Source of the DNA: an uncultured Collinsella sp.
Lineage (GTDB): Bacteria; Actinomycetota; Coriobacteriia; Coriobacteriales; Coriobacteriaceae
Reading direction: 5' to 3'
Assembly: GCA_902493145.1 (NCBI GenBank)
Contig: CABUOA010000003.1
Coordinates: forward strand, 24,459 to 88,458
DNA length: 64,000 nucleotides
Positions 8,376-17,231 of the stretch are shown here, one piece after another. The notes below the pieces were generated by a model. It made no database searches. It worked only from the letters and a program-made list of their open reading frames with translations, and was not told the origin of the DNA. Position numbers and translations under genes: made by a program. How positions within the stretch are numbered: position 1 is the stretch's first letter; each line of letters begins with the position of its first letter.

Positions 8376-9680
8376 CTAATGGCGGGCGCGCATCCTCACC
8401 AAACGCACCATGGCGAACGCAAAGCCCACAGCGGCCACAGCCATCAACACATAGAACACCGAACGAAAACCAAACAGGAACACATCCGGACGGCCTGCAA
8501 CAATACTGGTCACGGCCTCACCCATCGCCACGCTCATCTGCCCATACAGGATATGCGACGCCGCTGTAATGCCCACTGCCATACCCGCATAGCGCGCCAG
8601 ACTACCCAGGCTGCCCGCAAAACCGAGCGCCTCGCGCGGGGCCGAACCCATGTACAGCGAGTTGTTGGGACTCTGGAAAATCGACGTGCCACACGACATA
8701 AACGCGACGCAACACACGATCACAGGGATGGAAGAGTGCTCGTCGAGCGTGCTTACCGCAAAGAGACCGCATACGTACACGCCTAGGCCGACCGCCGTAG
8801 GGCCCTCGCAGCCAACACGGTCCGAAACCGTACCCGAAAGCGGGCCGATAAAGGCATTCACCATCGGCAACGCCAAAAAGAGTAGTCCAGAGATGTCGGA
8901 ACCAAAGCCGTGGGCGTCCTGAAAATAGAACGGCAGGATAAACTCTGATGCGCCAATACCAACGAACACGATGAGCATGCAGGCGAGGTTGATGGTGAAG
9001 GCCGAATTTGCAAAGCAGCGACGAGCAGCCTCGATCAGGGACATGGGGCGCTCGCCAGCCTCCGGCTTAACATGCGGCAGCGTATAGAGCCCCACGATAA
9101 ACGAGATGACGCCAATGGGCAGGTTGATGAGGAAGATGCTCTCCCAGGGAAAGCTTGCCACCAGCATGCCGCCCAGCACGGGGCCACACATCATGCCGAG
9201 GGCCACGAAGGTCGCGAGAATACCCATGGCACGACCGCGCTCGCGCGCCGGAAACGACTCGGTGATGATACCCATGTTGTTAGCCATGGCCGCCGCGCAG
9301 CCGACGCCCTGCACAATGCGTGCCAGGATAAGAACTTCGAGCGAACTCGAAAGGCCGCAAAGCAGCGAGCCGGCCGTAAAAACGATTACGCCCAGCTGGA
9401 ATACGCCCACCTTGCCGCGCACGTCGCCCAAGCGGCCAAACGGCAGCATAGCCACGCATGTCGCAAGCAGGTACACCGAGCTCACCAGCTGGATGCGGTC
9501 GAGGCCCACGCCCAGCTCCTTTTGCATCACGGGCAACGCCACGGTCACGACGGTCGAATCCAGACACGACATAAACGTCATGATGAGCACGGTAAACAGA
9601 ATCGCCCATTTGTTCTTGCCATGGGTTTCGCCCTCAAGGGCAATGTGCTCGCGGCGCAGCTGCTCTGCGGTTTTCTCCAT
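8376..9680 (-). CDS. MFS multidrug exporter (DHA2-like)
   Basis: 434 residues, rich in hydrophobic segments (12-14 predicted). Motif D1-like SCLDSTVVTVALPVMQ in the first helix, motif A GRLGDVRGKVGVFQ in the loop after helix 2, and motif C-like ALGMMCGPVLGGMLV in helix 5 mark a proton-coupled drug exporter of the DHA2 type. The chosen ATG at 9678-9680 lies six bases after AAGG; upstream in-frame starts lack a site. A single gene downstream of the metY terminator. Substrate unknown. Confidence 0.88.
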   Translation of the reverse strand: MEKTAEQLRREHIALEGETHGKNKWAILFTVLIMTFMSCLDSTVVTVALPVMQKELGVGLDRIQLVSSVYLLATCVAMLPFGRLGDVRGKVGVFQLGVIVFTAGSLLCGLSSSLEVLILARIVQGVGCAAAMANNMGIITESFPARERGRAMGILATFVALGMMCGPVLGGMLVASFPWESIFLINLPIGVISFIVGLYTLPHVKPEAGERPMSLIEAARRCFANSAFTINLACMLIVFVGIGASEFILPFYFQDAHGFGSDISGLLFLALPMVNAFIGPLSGTVSDRVGCEGPTAVGLGVYVCGLFAVSTLDEHSSIPVIVCCVAFMSCGTSIFQSPNNSLYMGSAPREALGFAGSLGSLARYAGMAVGITAASHILYGQMSVAMGEAVTSIVAGRPDVFLFGFRSVFYVLMAVAAVGFAFAMVRLVRMRARH

Positions 9681-9706
9681 ATCCATCCTTTCGAGTGGCA
9701 CAACGC

Positions 9707-9752
9707 AAAAACGGGGCCCCAATCGCCTACAAACAGTCGCGATTGGGGTCCC
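9707..9752 (-). terminator. Intrinsic terminator of metY
   Basis: Minus-strand hairpin with 14-base arms (9713-9726 / 9739-9752, one G-U pair) followed by TTTTT at 9707-9711. Confidence 0.88.
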
Positions 9753-9821
9753 GCCTACGGAATCGGAACGAAAGGTCGCCGAAGCTTTCTGCCAGCATCG
9801 GCGCCTTATGCGAACGCTAGC

Positions 9822-11105
9822 CTAGCACTGCTCGAGTGCCTGCTCAAGGTCGGCAATCAGATCGGCCGTATCCTCGAGGCCGCACGACAGGCGCACCATG
9901 TCGGCGGAGATGCCACAGGCGATGAGCTCCTCATCGTTCATCTGGCGATGCGTGGCATTAGCGGGATGCAGGCAGCAAGTGCGAGCATCGGCCACATGCG
10001 TGGCGATCTGGGCGAGTTTAAGGCTCTTCATAAAGGTCTCGGCCGCCGCGCGACCACCGTTAAAGCCAAAGCTCACGACGCCGCAGGTACCGTTGGGCAT
10101 GTACTTCTGAGCCAGGTCATAGTACTTATCGCCCTCCAGGCCCGGATGGCTCACAAAGCGCACCTTGGGATGGCTCTGCAGGAACTTAGCAACGGCCAGG
10201 CCGTTCTCACAATGACGCGGCATACGCACATGCAGGCTCTCGAGCGAGCTATTCAGGAAAAACGCCGCCTGCGGGTTCTGCATGGGGCCGAGGTCGCGCA
10301 TGAGCTGAGCGGTTGCCTTGGTAATGAAGGCACCCTCGCGACCGAACTTCTCGGCATAGGTCACGCCGTGATAGCTCTCGTCGGGCGTGGTGAGACCCGG
10401 GAACTTGTCTGCATGGGCCATCCAGTCAAACTGGCCGTGGTCGACGATCACGCCACCCAGGTAGGCCGCATGCCCATCCATGTACTTGGTGGTAGAGTGC
10501 GTGACGATGTCGGCGCCCCACTCAAAGGGACGGCACATCACGGGCGTCGGGAAGGTGTTGTCGACCATCAGCGGCACGCCGTGGTCATGCGCGGCCTTGG
10601 CAAAGCGCTCAATATCGAGCACGGCAAGGGCGGGGTTGGCAATCGTCTCGCCAAAGACGAGCTTGGTATTGGGCTCAAAGGCTGCCTCCAGCTCCTCATC
10701 GGTGCAGTCGGGGGCGACAAACGTGCAAGCCACGCCCATGCGGCCCATGGTGTGGGCGAGCAGGTTATACGTACCGCCGTAGATAGCAGAGCTCGCGACC
10801 ACGTGATCACCGGCACCGGCCACGTTAAAGATCGCGAGGAAGTTCGCGGCCATGCCCGAACTCGTGAGCATCGCAGCGGTGCCGCCCTCCATCTCGCAGA
10901 TCTTGGCGGCAACCAGATCGCACGTGGGATTCTGCAGACGGCTGTAGAAGTAGCCCGACTCCTCCAGGTCAAACAGCTTGCCCATGTGCTCGGACGTGTC
11001 GTATTTCCACGTGGTGGACTGGTAGATGGGCACCTGGCGCGGCTCCGCATCGCCCGGATGATAGCCGCCCTGAACACATGTAGTTCCGATGGTCTGCTCG
11101 CTCAT
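9822..11105 (-). CDS. metY: O-acetylhomoserine sulfhydrylase (PLP enzyme)
   Basis: 427 residues, the length of the O-acetylhomoserine/O-acetylserine sulfhydrylase group of Cys/Met metabolism PLP enzymes. It makes homocysteine from O-acetylhomoserine and sulfide. Visible: PIYQSTTWKYDT and YFYSRLQNPTCD near the N-terminus, the PLP stacking region SGMAANFLAIFN, and the Schiff-base lysine in VTHSTTKYMDGH near residue 203. Start at ATG 11103-11105 with GGGAG six bases upstream. A single-gene unit closed by a terminator. A cystathionine gamma-synthase-like role cannot be fully excluded. Confidence 0.9.
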   Translation of the reverse strand: MSEQTIGTTCVQGGYHPGDAEPRQVPIYQSTTWKYDTSEHMGKLFDLEESGYFYSRLQNPTCDLVAAKICEMEGGTAAMLTSSGMAANFLAIFNVAGAGDHVVASSAIYGGTYNLLAHTMGRMGVACTFVAPDCTDEELEAAFEPNTKLVFGETIANPALAVLDIERFAKAAHDHGVPLMVDNTFPTPVMCRPFEWGADIVTHSTTKYMDGHAAYLGGVIVDHGQFDWMAHADKFPGLTTPDESYHGVTYAEKFGREGAFITKATAQLMRDLGPMQNPQAAFFLNSSLESLHVRMPRHCENGLAVAKFLQSHPKVRFVSHPGLEGDKYYDLAQKYMPNGTCGVVSFGFNGGRAAAETFMKSLKLAQIATHVADARTCCLHPANATHRQMNDEELIACGISADMVRLSCGLEDTADLIADLEQALEQC

Positions 11106-11193
11106 ATCCAACTCCCTTACTTGGGTTTTGTTTTTATTCGGTTCACGATACCGCTACCCCGCACCCCTCTCAACCCATCCCGCCGATAGGTTA

Positions 11194-11233
11194 TGGGACA
11201 AATTAATCAGGTTTATTTGTCCCAAATCTTAAG
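11194..11233. repeat. 40-bp dispersed hairpin repeat, copy 1
   Basis: Stem arms TGGGACAAA and TTTGTCCCA surround a short variable centre, followed by AATCTTAAG. The same 40 bases occur at 23356-23395, identical except for five central positions. It lies upstream of the C_GCAxxG gene. Confidence 0.85.
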
Positions 11234-11339
11234 AAAGTGTTCGATGGCGAAAAACAATGAGATATGCACTGCGGTCTCGATAAGCGAATGCGCCGGCAAG
11301 GGTACCATAGGCGGGTACACCATGAACAAGGAGACAACG

Positions 11340-11786
11340 ATGAAGCAGATCGATACCACCCAGCTCAACACTGCCGCCTGCCAGGCTCAGGCTGCCGAGT
11401 ACCACGCCCGCGGCTTTAACTGCGCCCAGGCTGTCGCTTGCACGCTCGCGCCCGCTGTGGGGCTCGACCCCCAGATCGCCTTTACCCTCACCGAGGGCTT
11501 TGGCGCCGGCATGGGCGGCATGACCGAGACCTGCGGCGCCATCTCGGGCGCCGTGGCCATCATGGGCTTTGTGATGAGCGACGGTATGGAGAACCCCAAG
11601 ACCAAGGGCCAGACCTACAAGCTGTCGCGCGAGATTGCCAAGCGCTTTGGCGAGAAGAACACCACGACCGTCTGCGGCACGCTCAAAGGCGTCGGATCGG
11701 ACCAGGGTCCGCTCCGCAGCTGCCCCGGCTGCATCGACGACGCCGTCGACATCGCCTGCGATGTGCTAAAGCAGCTCGCCGAGTAA
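11340..11786 (+). CDS. C_GCAxxG_C_C family (probable redox) protein
   Basis: 148 residues. The family pattern is visible: GFNCAQAVACTLAP at about residues 22-35, GFGAGMGGMTETCGAISGA at about 50-68, a cysteine at VCGTL and a CPGC pair near the C-terminus. Such proteins are thought to bind an iron-sulfur cluster or act in thiol redox chemistry, and are common in anaerobes; the true function is not known. The ATG at 11340 has AAGGAG six bases upstream. A longer frame extends upstream but lacks a ribosome site. Preceded by the 40-bp hairpin repeat. Confidence 0.85.
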   Translation: MKQIDTTQLNTAACQAQAAEYHARGFNCAQAVACTLAPAVGLDPQIAFTLTEGFGAGMGGMTETCGAISGAVAIMGFVMSDGMENPKTKGQTYKLSREIAKRFGEKNTTTVCGTLKGVGSDQGPLRSCPGCIDDAVDIACDVLKQLAE

Positions 11787-11802
11787 ACGGCGACAACATA
11801 AA

Positions 11803-11851
11803 ACGACGGCCGGCGCGCTTGGGATTCATCCAAAAGCACGCCGGCCGTCGT
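11803..11851. terminator. Bidirectional terminator between convergent genes
   Basis: Perfect 13-base arms ACGACGGCCGGCG (11803-11815) and CGCCGGCCGTCGT (11839-11851) between the C_GCAxxG gene and yigZ, which converge on it. T-runs on either side are poor. Confidence 0.7.
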
Positions 11852-11853
11852 CG

Positions 11854-12489
11854 TTAGAACTCGGCAAATTCGGGAGCGCCGACCTCAATCTCCTCACGCC
11901 CCGCCATAAGCTCGCGCATCTTAACGCAAAACGGCTCCTGCTCCCCCGCCTTAAACACCAAATGAATCGTCACGGCATCCGCGTAATCGGTATCCGAAAC
12001 CTTGGCATCCGAATCCTGGGCCAAACGAAGCACTTGCTCATACTGTGGATAGGCCACACGCACATCAACCGGCACGACGCTCGTCATCTCAACGATCTGC
12101 CCGGCTTCCTGAGCCGCAGCCACCGCCGTCTGCGTCGCCGCGGTATAGGCGCGTACCAAGCCACCAGGTCCCAACAACGTACCACCAAAATAGCGCGTCA
12201 CTACGCAGCAAACATTTTTGAGCCCCGCTCCGCGCAGCACCTCGAGCGTCGGCATGCCGCTCGTACGGCTCGGCTCACCATCATCGCTCTGGCGCTCGCG
12301 TCCATCGACCAAAATCCACGCGGGAACATTGTGTCGAGCGTCGTAATGGCGCTTTCGAACCGTCTCGATAAAGGCATTTGCCTCATCTTCGGACTCAATA
12401 TGGACCAGCTGGGCAATAAACCGACTCTTGCGGTCCACAAACTCGCCCGAAACCTCAATATTCGATTGCAGAGTAAAATAGCTGTCCAA
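11854..12489 (-). CDS. YigZ/IMPACT family protein
   Basis: 211 residues. The N-terminal UPF0029 (IMPACT) domain shows EVSGEFVDRKSRFIAQ, SDDGEPSRTSGMPTLEVLRGAGL and VVTRYFGGTLLGPGGLVRAYT, which are the family signature; a small C-terminal domain follows. The bacterial members are of unclear function, possibly translation-linked. Both candidate start codons are TTG (12490-12492 and 12487-12489); I prefer the second because GAGGGG stands five bases upstream of it. Single gene facing the C_GCAxxG gene. Confidence 0.9.
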   Translation of the reverse strand: MDSYFTLQSNIEVSGEFVDRKSRFIAQLVHIESEDEANAFIETVRKRHYDARHNVPAWILVDGRERQSDDGEPSRTSGMPTLEVLRGAGLKNVCCVVTRYFGGTLLGPGGLVRAYTAATQTAVAAAQEAGQIVEMTSVVPVDVRVAYPQYEQVLRLAQDSDAKVSDTDYADAVTIHLVFKAGEQEPFCVKMRELMAGREEIEVGAPEFAEF

Positions 12490-12600
12490 CAAAGCCCCTC
12501 AACAACAAGCAAAGCAACAAACAGCCTCAATAATACGGCAAAGGGTGTACCGTTGCCCTCGCCAACAAGAACGGAAACGCCAATGATGCCGTCACCAACA

Positions 12601-12704
12601 GCGAGACGGCGTCAGCTGAGTCGATTTGGCCCGAAAGAGGAGGGAGCACGCCTTATGGCGGCGACCGACGAATGAGCGCCAAATCGGCCAGCTGACGCCG
12701 TCGC
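12601..12704. repeat. Long imperfect inverted repeat downstream of rnpB
   Basis: About 27-base arms, 12604-12630 and 12678-12704, both containing GACGGCGTCAGCTG and CGATTTGGC, with a small internal mismatch and a 47-base spacer. No gene recognised in 12490-12720 apart from this. Confidence 0.7.
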
Positions 12705-12720
12705 AGCGTCAACAAGAAAG

Positions 12721-13082
12721 CTGAGTGGGCCGATAAGCCGGGTTCTGTCGTGAACGGTCATTTATCTTGTCTGCACGTTACCGTGCAGCTCCACGCACGC
12801 TACCCGAACGCGGACCGGGCCGGCCCATAGCGTTCCTATTCGCGCTTGCTCCGGATGGGGCTTGCCAAGCCGCCGTGTTGCCACGACGCTGGTGGTCTCT
12901 TACACCACCGTTTCAGCTTTTCCCTTTACGCCTTGCGGCGCAGGTGGGAGTCTTCTTTTCTGCGGCGCTTTCCGTCGGATCACTCCGCCCGGCCGTTAGC
13001 CGGCATCCCGCCCTCTGGAGCCCGGACTTTCCTCACGCGTACTGCAAGCAGCACATCGCGCGACCGTCTGGCCCACTCAGCA
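12721..13082 (-). ncRNA. rnpB: RNase P RNA (M1 RNA, bacterial type A)
   Basis: The catalytic RNA of tRNA 5' maturation, on the minus strand. Its 5' end shows GAGTGGGCCAGACGG (P1) and the conserved GAGGAAAGTCCGGGCTCC near nucleotides 40-60. Its 3' end shows the universal AGAACCCGGCTTATCGG followed by GGCCCACTC, which pairs with the 5' end to close P1. The size of about 360 nucleotides fits type A. Ends are set from the P1 pairing and may be off by a few bases. Confidence 0.96.
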
Positions 13083-13089
13083 GTGCAAA

Positions 13090-13095
13090 AGTGTA
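13090..13095 (-). promoter_or_regulatory. -10 element of rnpB
   Basis: TACACT on the minus strand about eight bases before the RNase P RNA 5' end; a TTGCC-containing segment lies about 16 bases upstream as possible -35. Confidence 0.5.
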
Positions 13096-13243
13096 ACACA
13101 CCGTTGCCGCAGGCAATGGCACAACGCAAACGCTCGACACGATAAACCAAGAACCGCCATGCGCTACAATGGTCCTGTCGATGGGCAACGTCGTCAGTCG
13201 AGACGCGACCGCGCTCCGTACCCCTCCGTCTACTCGGTGTGTT

Positions 13244-13279
13244 CCCGCCTCCTCCCCGAGGCGGGATGTCGGCTTTTTT
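13244..13279 (+). terminator. Orphan plus-strand terminator
   Basis: CCCGCCTC-CTCCCC-GAGGCGGG hairpin (13244-13265) and, after eight bases, TTTTTT (13274-13279). No plus-strand gene lies upstream as far as 11786. The 320-base gap 13083-13402 holds this, the rnpB promoter and the rpsA terminator; a TACAAT at 13165-13170 could start a small RNA. Confidence 0.65.
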
Positions 13280-13344
13280 CATGCACCGACAATCCAATAG
13301 CCTGTGGACAGCCCGGCAGCATTGCGCATCTCGGTGCCAAATGC

Positions 13345-13378
13345 AAAAAGGGACCCGTCCATTACGGACGGATCCCTT
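13345..13378 (-). terminator. Intrinsic terminator of rpsA
   Basis: Minus-strand hairpin with 13-base arms (13348-13360 / 13366-13378) followed by TTTTT (13345-13349), 25 bases after the rpsA stop. Confidence 0.9.
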
Positions 13379-13402
13379 AAAACAAGTGATCGTCAAACCG
13401 AT

Positions 13403-14569
13403 TTACTCGGCGTCAGTCTCCTCGTCCTTCTTCTCGGAAGGCAGCGGGGTAACCTCGATCTCGACGCCCAGAGTCTCAGCAGCGGACTTCATGGACAGGG
13501 AGATACGACGACGGTCGAGGTCGATCTCCATGACCTTGACCTGAACCTTGTCGCCCACGTGGGTAACCTGAGAAGGCTGGTCGACGTGCTTGTTGGCCAT
13601 CTCGGAGATGTGCACCAGGCCCTCGATGCCCTCGCCCAAGTCGACGAAAGCGCCAAACGGGACAAGCTTGGTCACAGTGCCCTCGACGATAGCGCCGACG
13701 GGGTACTTCTTGACCAGTGCGCGCCACGGATCCTCGGTGGTCTGCTTGAGACCCAGGGAGATGCGCTCGCGGTTGAGATCGACGTCGAGAACCTCGACCT
13801 CGACCTCCTGGCCGACCTTGACAACCTCGGAAGGATGGTTGACGTGGTTCCAGGAGAGCTCGGAGATGTGGATGAGGCCGTCGATACCGCCGAGGTCGAC
13901 GAAGGCGCCGAAGTCGACGATGGAGGAAACGGTACCCTGGAGACGCATGCCAGACTTGAGCTTGGACAGGATCTCGGAGCGCTCGGCCTTACGGGACTCC
14001 TCGAGCACGACGCGACGGGAGAGGACGACGTTGTTGCGGTTGCGGTCCATCTCGATGACGCGGGCCTCGATGCGGGTGCCCATGTAAGAGGTGAGGTCCT
14101 TGACGCGACGGAGGTCGACGAGGGAAGCGGGCAGGAAGCCACGCAGGCCGATGTCGAGGATCAGGCCGCCCTTGACAACCTCGATAACCTCGCCCTCGAC
14201 GTTCTCGCCGGAGTTGAACTTCTCCTCGATGCGGTTCCAAGCACGCTCGTACTCGGCACGCTTCTTGGACAGGACCAGACGACCGTCCTTGTCCTCCTTC
14301 TGGAGAACCAGAGCCTCGATGGGATCACCGAGTGCAACGATGTCTGCAGGGTTAGCGTCCTTGCGGATGGACAGCTCGCGGACCGGGATAACGCCCTCGG
14401 ACTTGAATCCGATGTCAACGAGCACCTCGTCATGCTCGATCTTAACGACAGTGCCGTTAACGAGATCGCCCTCATCAAAGTCGGTAATCGTACCGTCGAT
14501 GAGGTTGTTCATCTCCTCCTCGTTGACATCGTCAAGAGAGAAAATGGACGAGTTCTGAATCTCACTCAA
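13403..14569 (-). CDS. rpsA: 30S ribosomal protein S1 (four S1 domains)
   Basis: 388 residues with four S1 RNA-binding repeats, at about residues 35-105, 120-190, 205-275 and 290-360; the last two have the strong pattern G(T)V..FGAFVDLG...GLVHISE. An acidic N-terminus (MSEIQNSSIFSLDDV) and acidic tail flank them. This four-repeat form is usual in Gram-positive and actinobacterial S1; it binds mRNA at the ribosome or mRNA-decay machinery. The apparent start is TTG (14567-14569), with GGGG seven bases upstream and no better codon nearby. Single-gene transcript with a strong terminator. Confidence 0.93.
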   Translation of the reverse strand: MSEIQNSSIFSLDDVNEEEMNNLIDGTITDFDEGDLVNGTVVKIEHDEVLVDIGFKSEGVIPVRELSIRKDANPADIVALGDPIEALVLQKEDKDGRLVLSKKRAEYERAWNRIEEKFNSGENVEGEVIEVVKGGLILDIGLRGFLPASLVDLRRVKDLTSYMGTRIEARVIEMDRNRNNVVLSRRVVLEESRKAERSEILSKLKSGMRLQGTVSSIVDFGAFVDLGGIDGLIHISELSWNHVNHPSEVVKVGQEVEVEVLDVDLNRERISLGLKQTTEDPWRALVKKYPVGAIVEGTVTKLVPFGAFVDLGEGIEGLVHISEMANKHVDQPSQVTHVGDKVQVKVMEIDLDRRRISLSMKSAAETLGVEIEVTPLPSEKKDEETDAE

Positions 14570-14884
14570 AGGTGGACCCCTTTCGAACTACGGGGCCCCG
14601 ATTGCTAGGACCTACAGAAGGGTGCGACAAGCACACAACGTTTAGGAACACTCGGGAGCCGACAGATACTAATGTGACGCTTATGCAATCACGTTCGTAT
14701 AGGTTACGGGGAAATGAGTTCGATTTCAAGCGTGAACTGCGATTTTTTACTCGTGTGGAGACTTTTTCGTAATCTTATGAACACACGTCTCCGCAACTTG
14801 ACGATAACCAGCCAGGCATTCGGCTTTGGGGTAAAGTATCCGGAGCCAACGATTCTAGATCGATTTTTCGAGAAAGGTGCCCGC
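14570..14884. other. Divergent intergenic region rpsA / HAD phosphatase
   Basis: 315 bases without a supported gene. It must hold the divergent promoters of rpsA and the HAD gene; candidate hexamers such as TTGAAA (minus) and TTGACG (plus) are present but no full promoter with correct spacing could be fixed. Base composition is more AT-rich than the flanking genes. Confidence 0.5.
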
Positions 14885-15643
14885 GTGCTCAAAGCAGTCG
14901 TTTTCGATATGGACGAAACGCTTCTTAGCATCAACCTCAACGCGTTCATCCTTCGATATTTTAAGGATGTCTCTTCGATGCTCGCGGATATCGGTCGCCG
15001 CAGCCGCGGTGGCACGATGGCACGCCTCGGCACCATCCTGGTCGACCTCAACGCCAATCGCCGCAGCAGCACGGACAATCGCACCAATCTTGAGTTTTAC
15101 CAAGAAGAGGTCGAGCGCCGATGCGGCATTTGCCTCTCGGACCCACTTATCTACGAGGCGTTTACCTACTACGACCGCGAAGTTCTTCCGTACAAGAATG
15201 ACGAACTCATCAACGCCCATGCCATGCCGGGCGCACACGCCGCGCTTCAGACCGTACAGGACGCAGGGCTGCGCTGCGCGCTCTTTACCAACCCCAGCTT
15301 TCCGCAGGGGGCCATCGAGTGCCGCATGGGTTGGGGCGACCTGGCCGACGCCCCCTTTGAGCTCGTCACGCACATGGGAAACGCCACCCGCTGCAAGCCT
15401 GATGCCACCTACTATCTAGAGCAGCTTCAGGTGATGGGACTCGAACCGCACGAGGTCCTTATGGTGGGCAACGATCCCAAACGCGACTTCCCTAGTCCCG
15501 CCTGCGGCATTCAGACTGCCTATGTAGGCCAGGGCAAGCCCAACCGAGTCACCTGGCGCGGAACCATGGAAGGCTTCGCCCGCGACTTTAACGCCGTAGT
15601 AGAAGCCTTCTACGAACACCAAGTAGCCGACGAACTGTCCTAG
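14885..15643 (+). CDS. HAD-superfamily hydrolase
   Basis: 252 residues. HAD motif I is VVFDMDETLL at residues 5-14, motif II near ALFTNPSF, and motif III/IV as CKPDATYYL followed by VLMVGNDPKRDFPSPACGIQTAYVG, giving the complete catalytic set of a phosphatase/phosphotransferase with an alpha-helical cap. The start is a GTG at 14885 with AAAGGTG upstream; the frame is open further back but without a ribosome site. It converges on the cysteine desulfidase gene, and the two stop codons overlap. Substrate not predictable. Confidence 0.88.
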   Translation: MLKAVVFDMDETLLSINLNAFILRYFKDVSSMLADIGRRSRGGTMARLGTILVDLNANRRSSTDNRTNLEFYQEEVERRCGICLSDPLIYEAFTYYDREVLPYKNDELINAHAMPGAHAALQTVQDAGLRCALFTNPSFPQGAIECRMGWGDLADAPFELVTHMGNATRCKPDATYYLEQLQVMGLEPHEVLMVGNDPKRDFPSPACGIQTAYVGQGKPNRVTWRGTMEGFARDFNAVVEAFYEHQVADELS

Positions 15644-16959
15644 CACACTTGGGTTTTGCCGATCATGATGTTGAGGATCTCGACGTCGGTATCTTTCATG
15701 CCCACACGGCCTACGTAGCCCATACTGGCGATTGTCTGCTCAACGGTATCTTGGATCAGGCCCTCGCCGGCGCGGAAGCCGCGACCCTGCATGGCCATAT
15801 CATGGCCCAGAATCGCTGCATCGACGGCAGCCGAGATCTTGGCGGCACAGCTCGCCTTGGCGCCGTCGCACACGATGCCGCCCACGTTACCGAGCGTATT
15901 CGAGACCGTCGCGCCAATCTGCTCGCGCGTGCCACCGCACAGCCAGGTAATCGCAGCGCCGGCGCCGCACGCGGCGCAAATAGCACCGCAAAACGCCGAA
16001 AGCGCACCAATATAGCTCTTGATATGCACGGCGATAAGATCGGACAGCATCACGGCGCGCACCAGACGCTCGTGGTCGCAGCGCAGGTACTCGGCATACT
16101 CCATGACGGGCAGTGCGCAGGTAATGCCCTGATTGCCCGAGCCGCACACAATGGCGACCGGTAGCGCGCAACCGTTCATGCGGGCGTCGGACCCGGCGGC
16201 CGCACGGGCACGGGCACGGCAGGCGACGTCATCGGCACGAGCACCCAGCAGCGTACGACCCACCTCGGCGCCCCAAGCGTGCGCAAGGCCCTCGGCACTG
16301 ATTGCGCCATTCAGCTCAATCTGACGCTCAACGGCAGCGCGGGCGCCCTCAATGTCACCGTCCTCGATAAAGTCGATGATGGAATCAATGGACATGGGCG
16401 TATCGGCGTTATCTGCCGCACGCTCGGCCACCACGCGCTCGGCGCAGGCGGCGCACTCCCCCGCCGACTTGCCGCATACCGGAATACCATCGAGCGTATG
16501 GCACGTGACATTAGTGTGGTGATCGGTAATCTCGACGACCGCGGTATGGCCCCCGGCCGTCGCAGTCACCTTGATGTAGAGGTTGGGCACACCCTCGACA
16601 AGCGACACATCGCAGTAGCCGGCGTCGGCGAGGAGCTCGGCCACGCGAGCGCGGTCTTCATCGTTAACGCTCTCGAGCACCTCGAGCGCGCTCTTAGCGT
16701 CGCCGCCCACGGCACCCAGCACGGCCGCGGCTTCAATACCGTGCATACCGCCCGAGTTGGGCACGGTCACGCTCTTAACGTTCTTGATGATGTTGCCCGA
16801 GCAGGCAACGTCCATATGATCGGGTTCGCAACCGAGCGTCTGGCTCGCCAACGCCGCTGCATAGGCAACGGCAATAGGCTCGGTGCAGCCGAGCGCACAG
16901 ACAAGCTCGCGGTTCAAAACATCGCAAAACGCGGCATCACGAAGGGAATCGGTAGGCAT
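15640..16959 (-). CDS. cyuA: L-cysteine desulfidase / L-serine dehydratase-like protein (UPF0597, CyuA family)
   Basis: 439 residues, the length of the UPF0597/YhaM family. Visible: NRELVCALGCTEPIAVAYA at residues 14-32 and MDVACSGNIIKNVKSVTVPN near 50-67, GNQGITCALPVMEYA in the middle and IICxxAKxSCAxKI-like DGAKASCAAKIS towards the end; these conserved cysteines hold a 4Fe-4S cluster in characterised members. CyuA degrades cysteine to pyruvate, ammonia and sulfide in anaerobes. The ATG has GGAGA upstream. Its stop overlaps that of the convergent HAD gene. The choice between cysteine and serine as substrate is inferred from the family. Confidence 0.85.
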   Translation of the reverse strand: MPTDSLRDAAFCDVLNRELVCALGCTEPIAVAYAAALASQTLGCEPDHMDVACSGNIIKNVKSVTVPNSGGMHGIEAAAVLGAVGGDAKSALEVLESVNDEDRARVAELLADAGYCDVSLVEGVPNLYIKVTATAGGHTAVVEITDHHTNVTCHTLDGIPVCGKSAGECAACAERVVAERAADNADTPMSIDSIIDFIEDGDIEGARAAVERQIELNGAISAEGLAHAWGAEVGRTLLGARADDVACRARARAAAGSDARMNGCALPVAIVCGSGNQGITCALPVMEYAEYLRCDHERLVRAVMLSDLIAVHIKSYIGALSAFCGAICAACGAGAAITWLCGGTREQIGATVSNTLGNVGGIVCDGAKASCAAKISAAVDAAILGHDMAMQGRGFRAGEGLIQDTVEQTIASMGYVGRVGMKDTDVEILNIMIGKTQVC

Positions 16960-17231
16960 AGGTATCTCCTGCTTGCATAACGGGCTGGTCTCTCAAAAAT
17001 AATTAGCTCTTCTATTTGATAACAATGCATCAAAAACCGCAACCATGGTTCCGGCGGACGGCGCTCAAGCACAAACTGGCGGCATTCATTCATGAAAAGC
17101 GGGTCTTGTTGCCTGCTAAAGCGTTTGATCAAAAAACGCCCGAGCGTTTACACAAAAGTCGCGCTATCATGCAGTCGAACGCGGTAAACACCTTTAGCAT
17201 TTGCGCCGCACAGACCAGAGAGGAACCATCT

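Noticed and set aside
13304..14608. 434-codon plus-strand open frame opposite rpsA
   Set aside because: Antisense shadow of a highly biased GC-rich gene; no ribosome site, and protein sequence is repetitive Leu/Asp/Val without family features.
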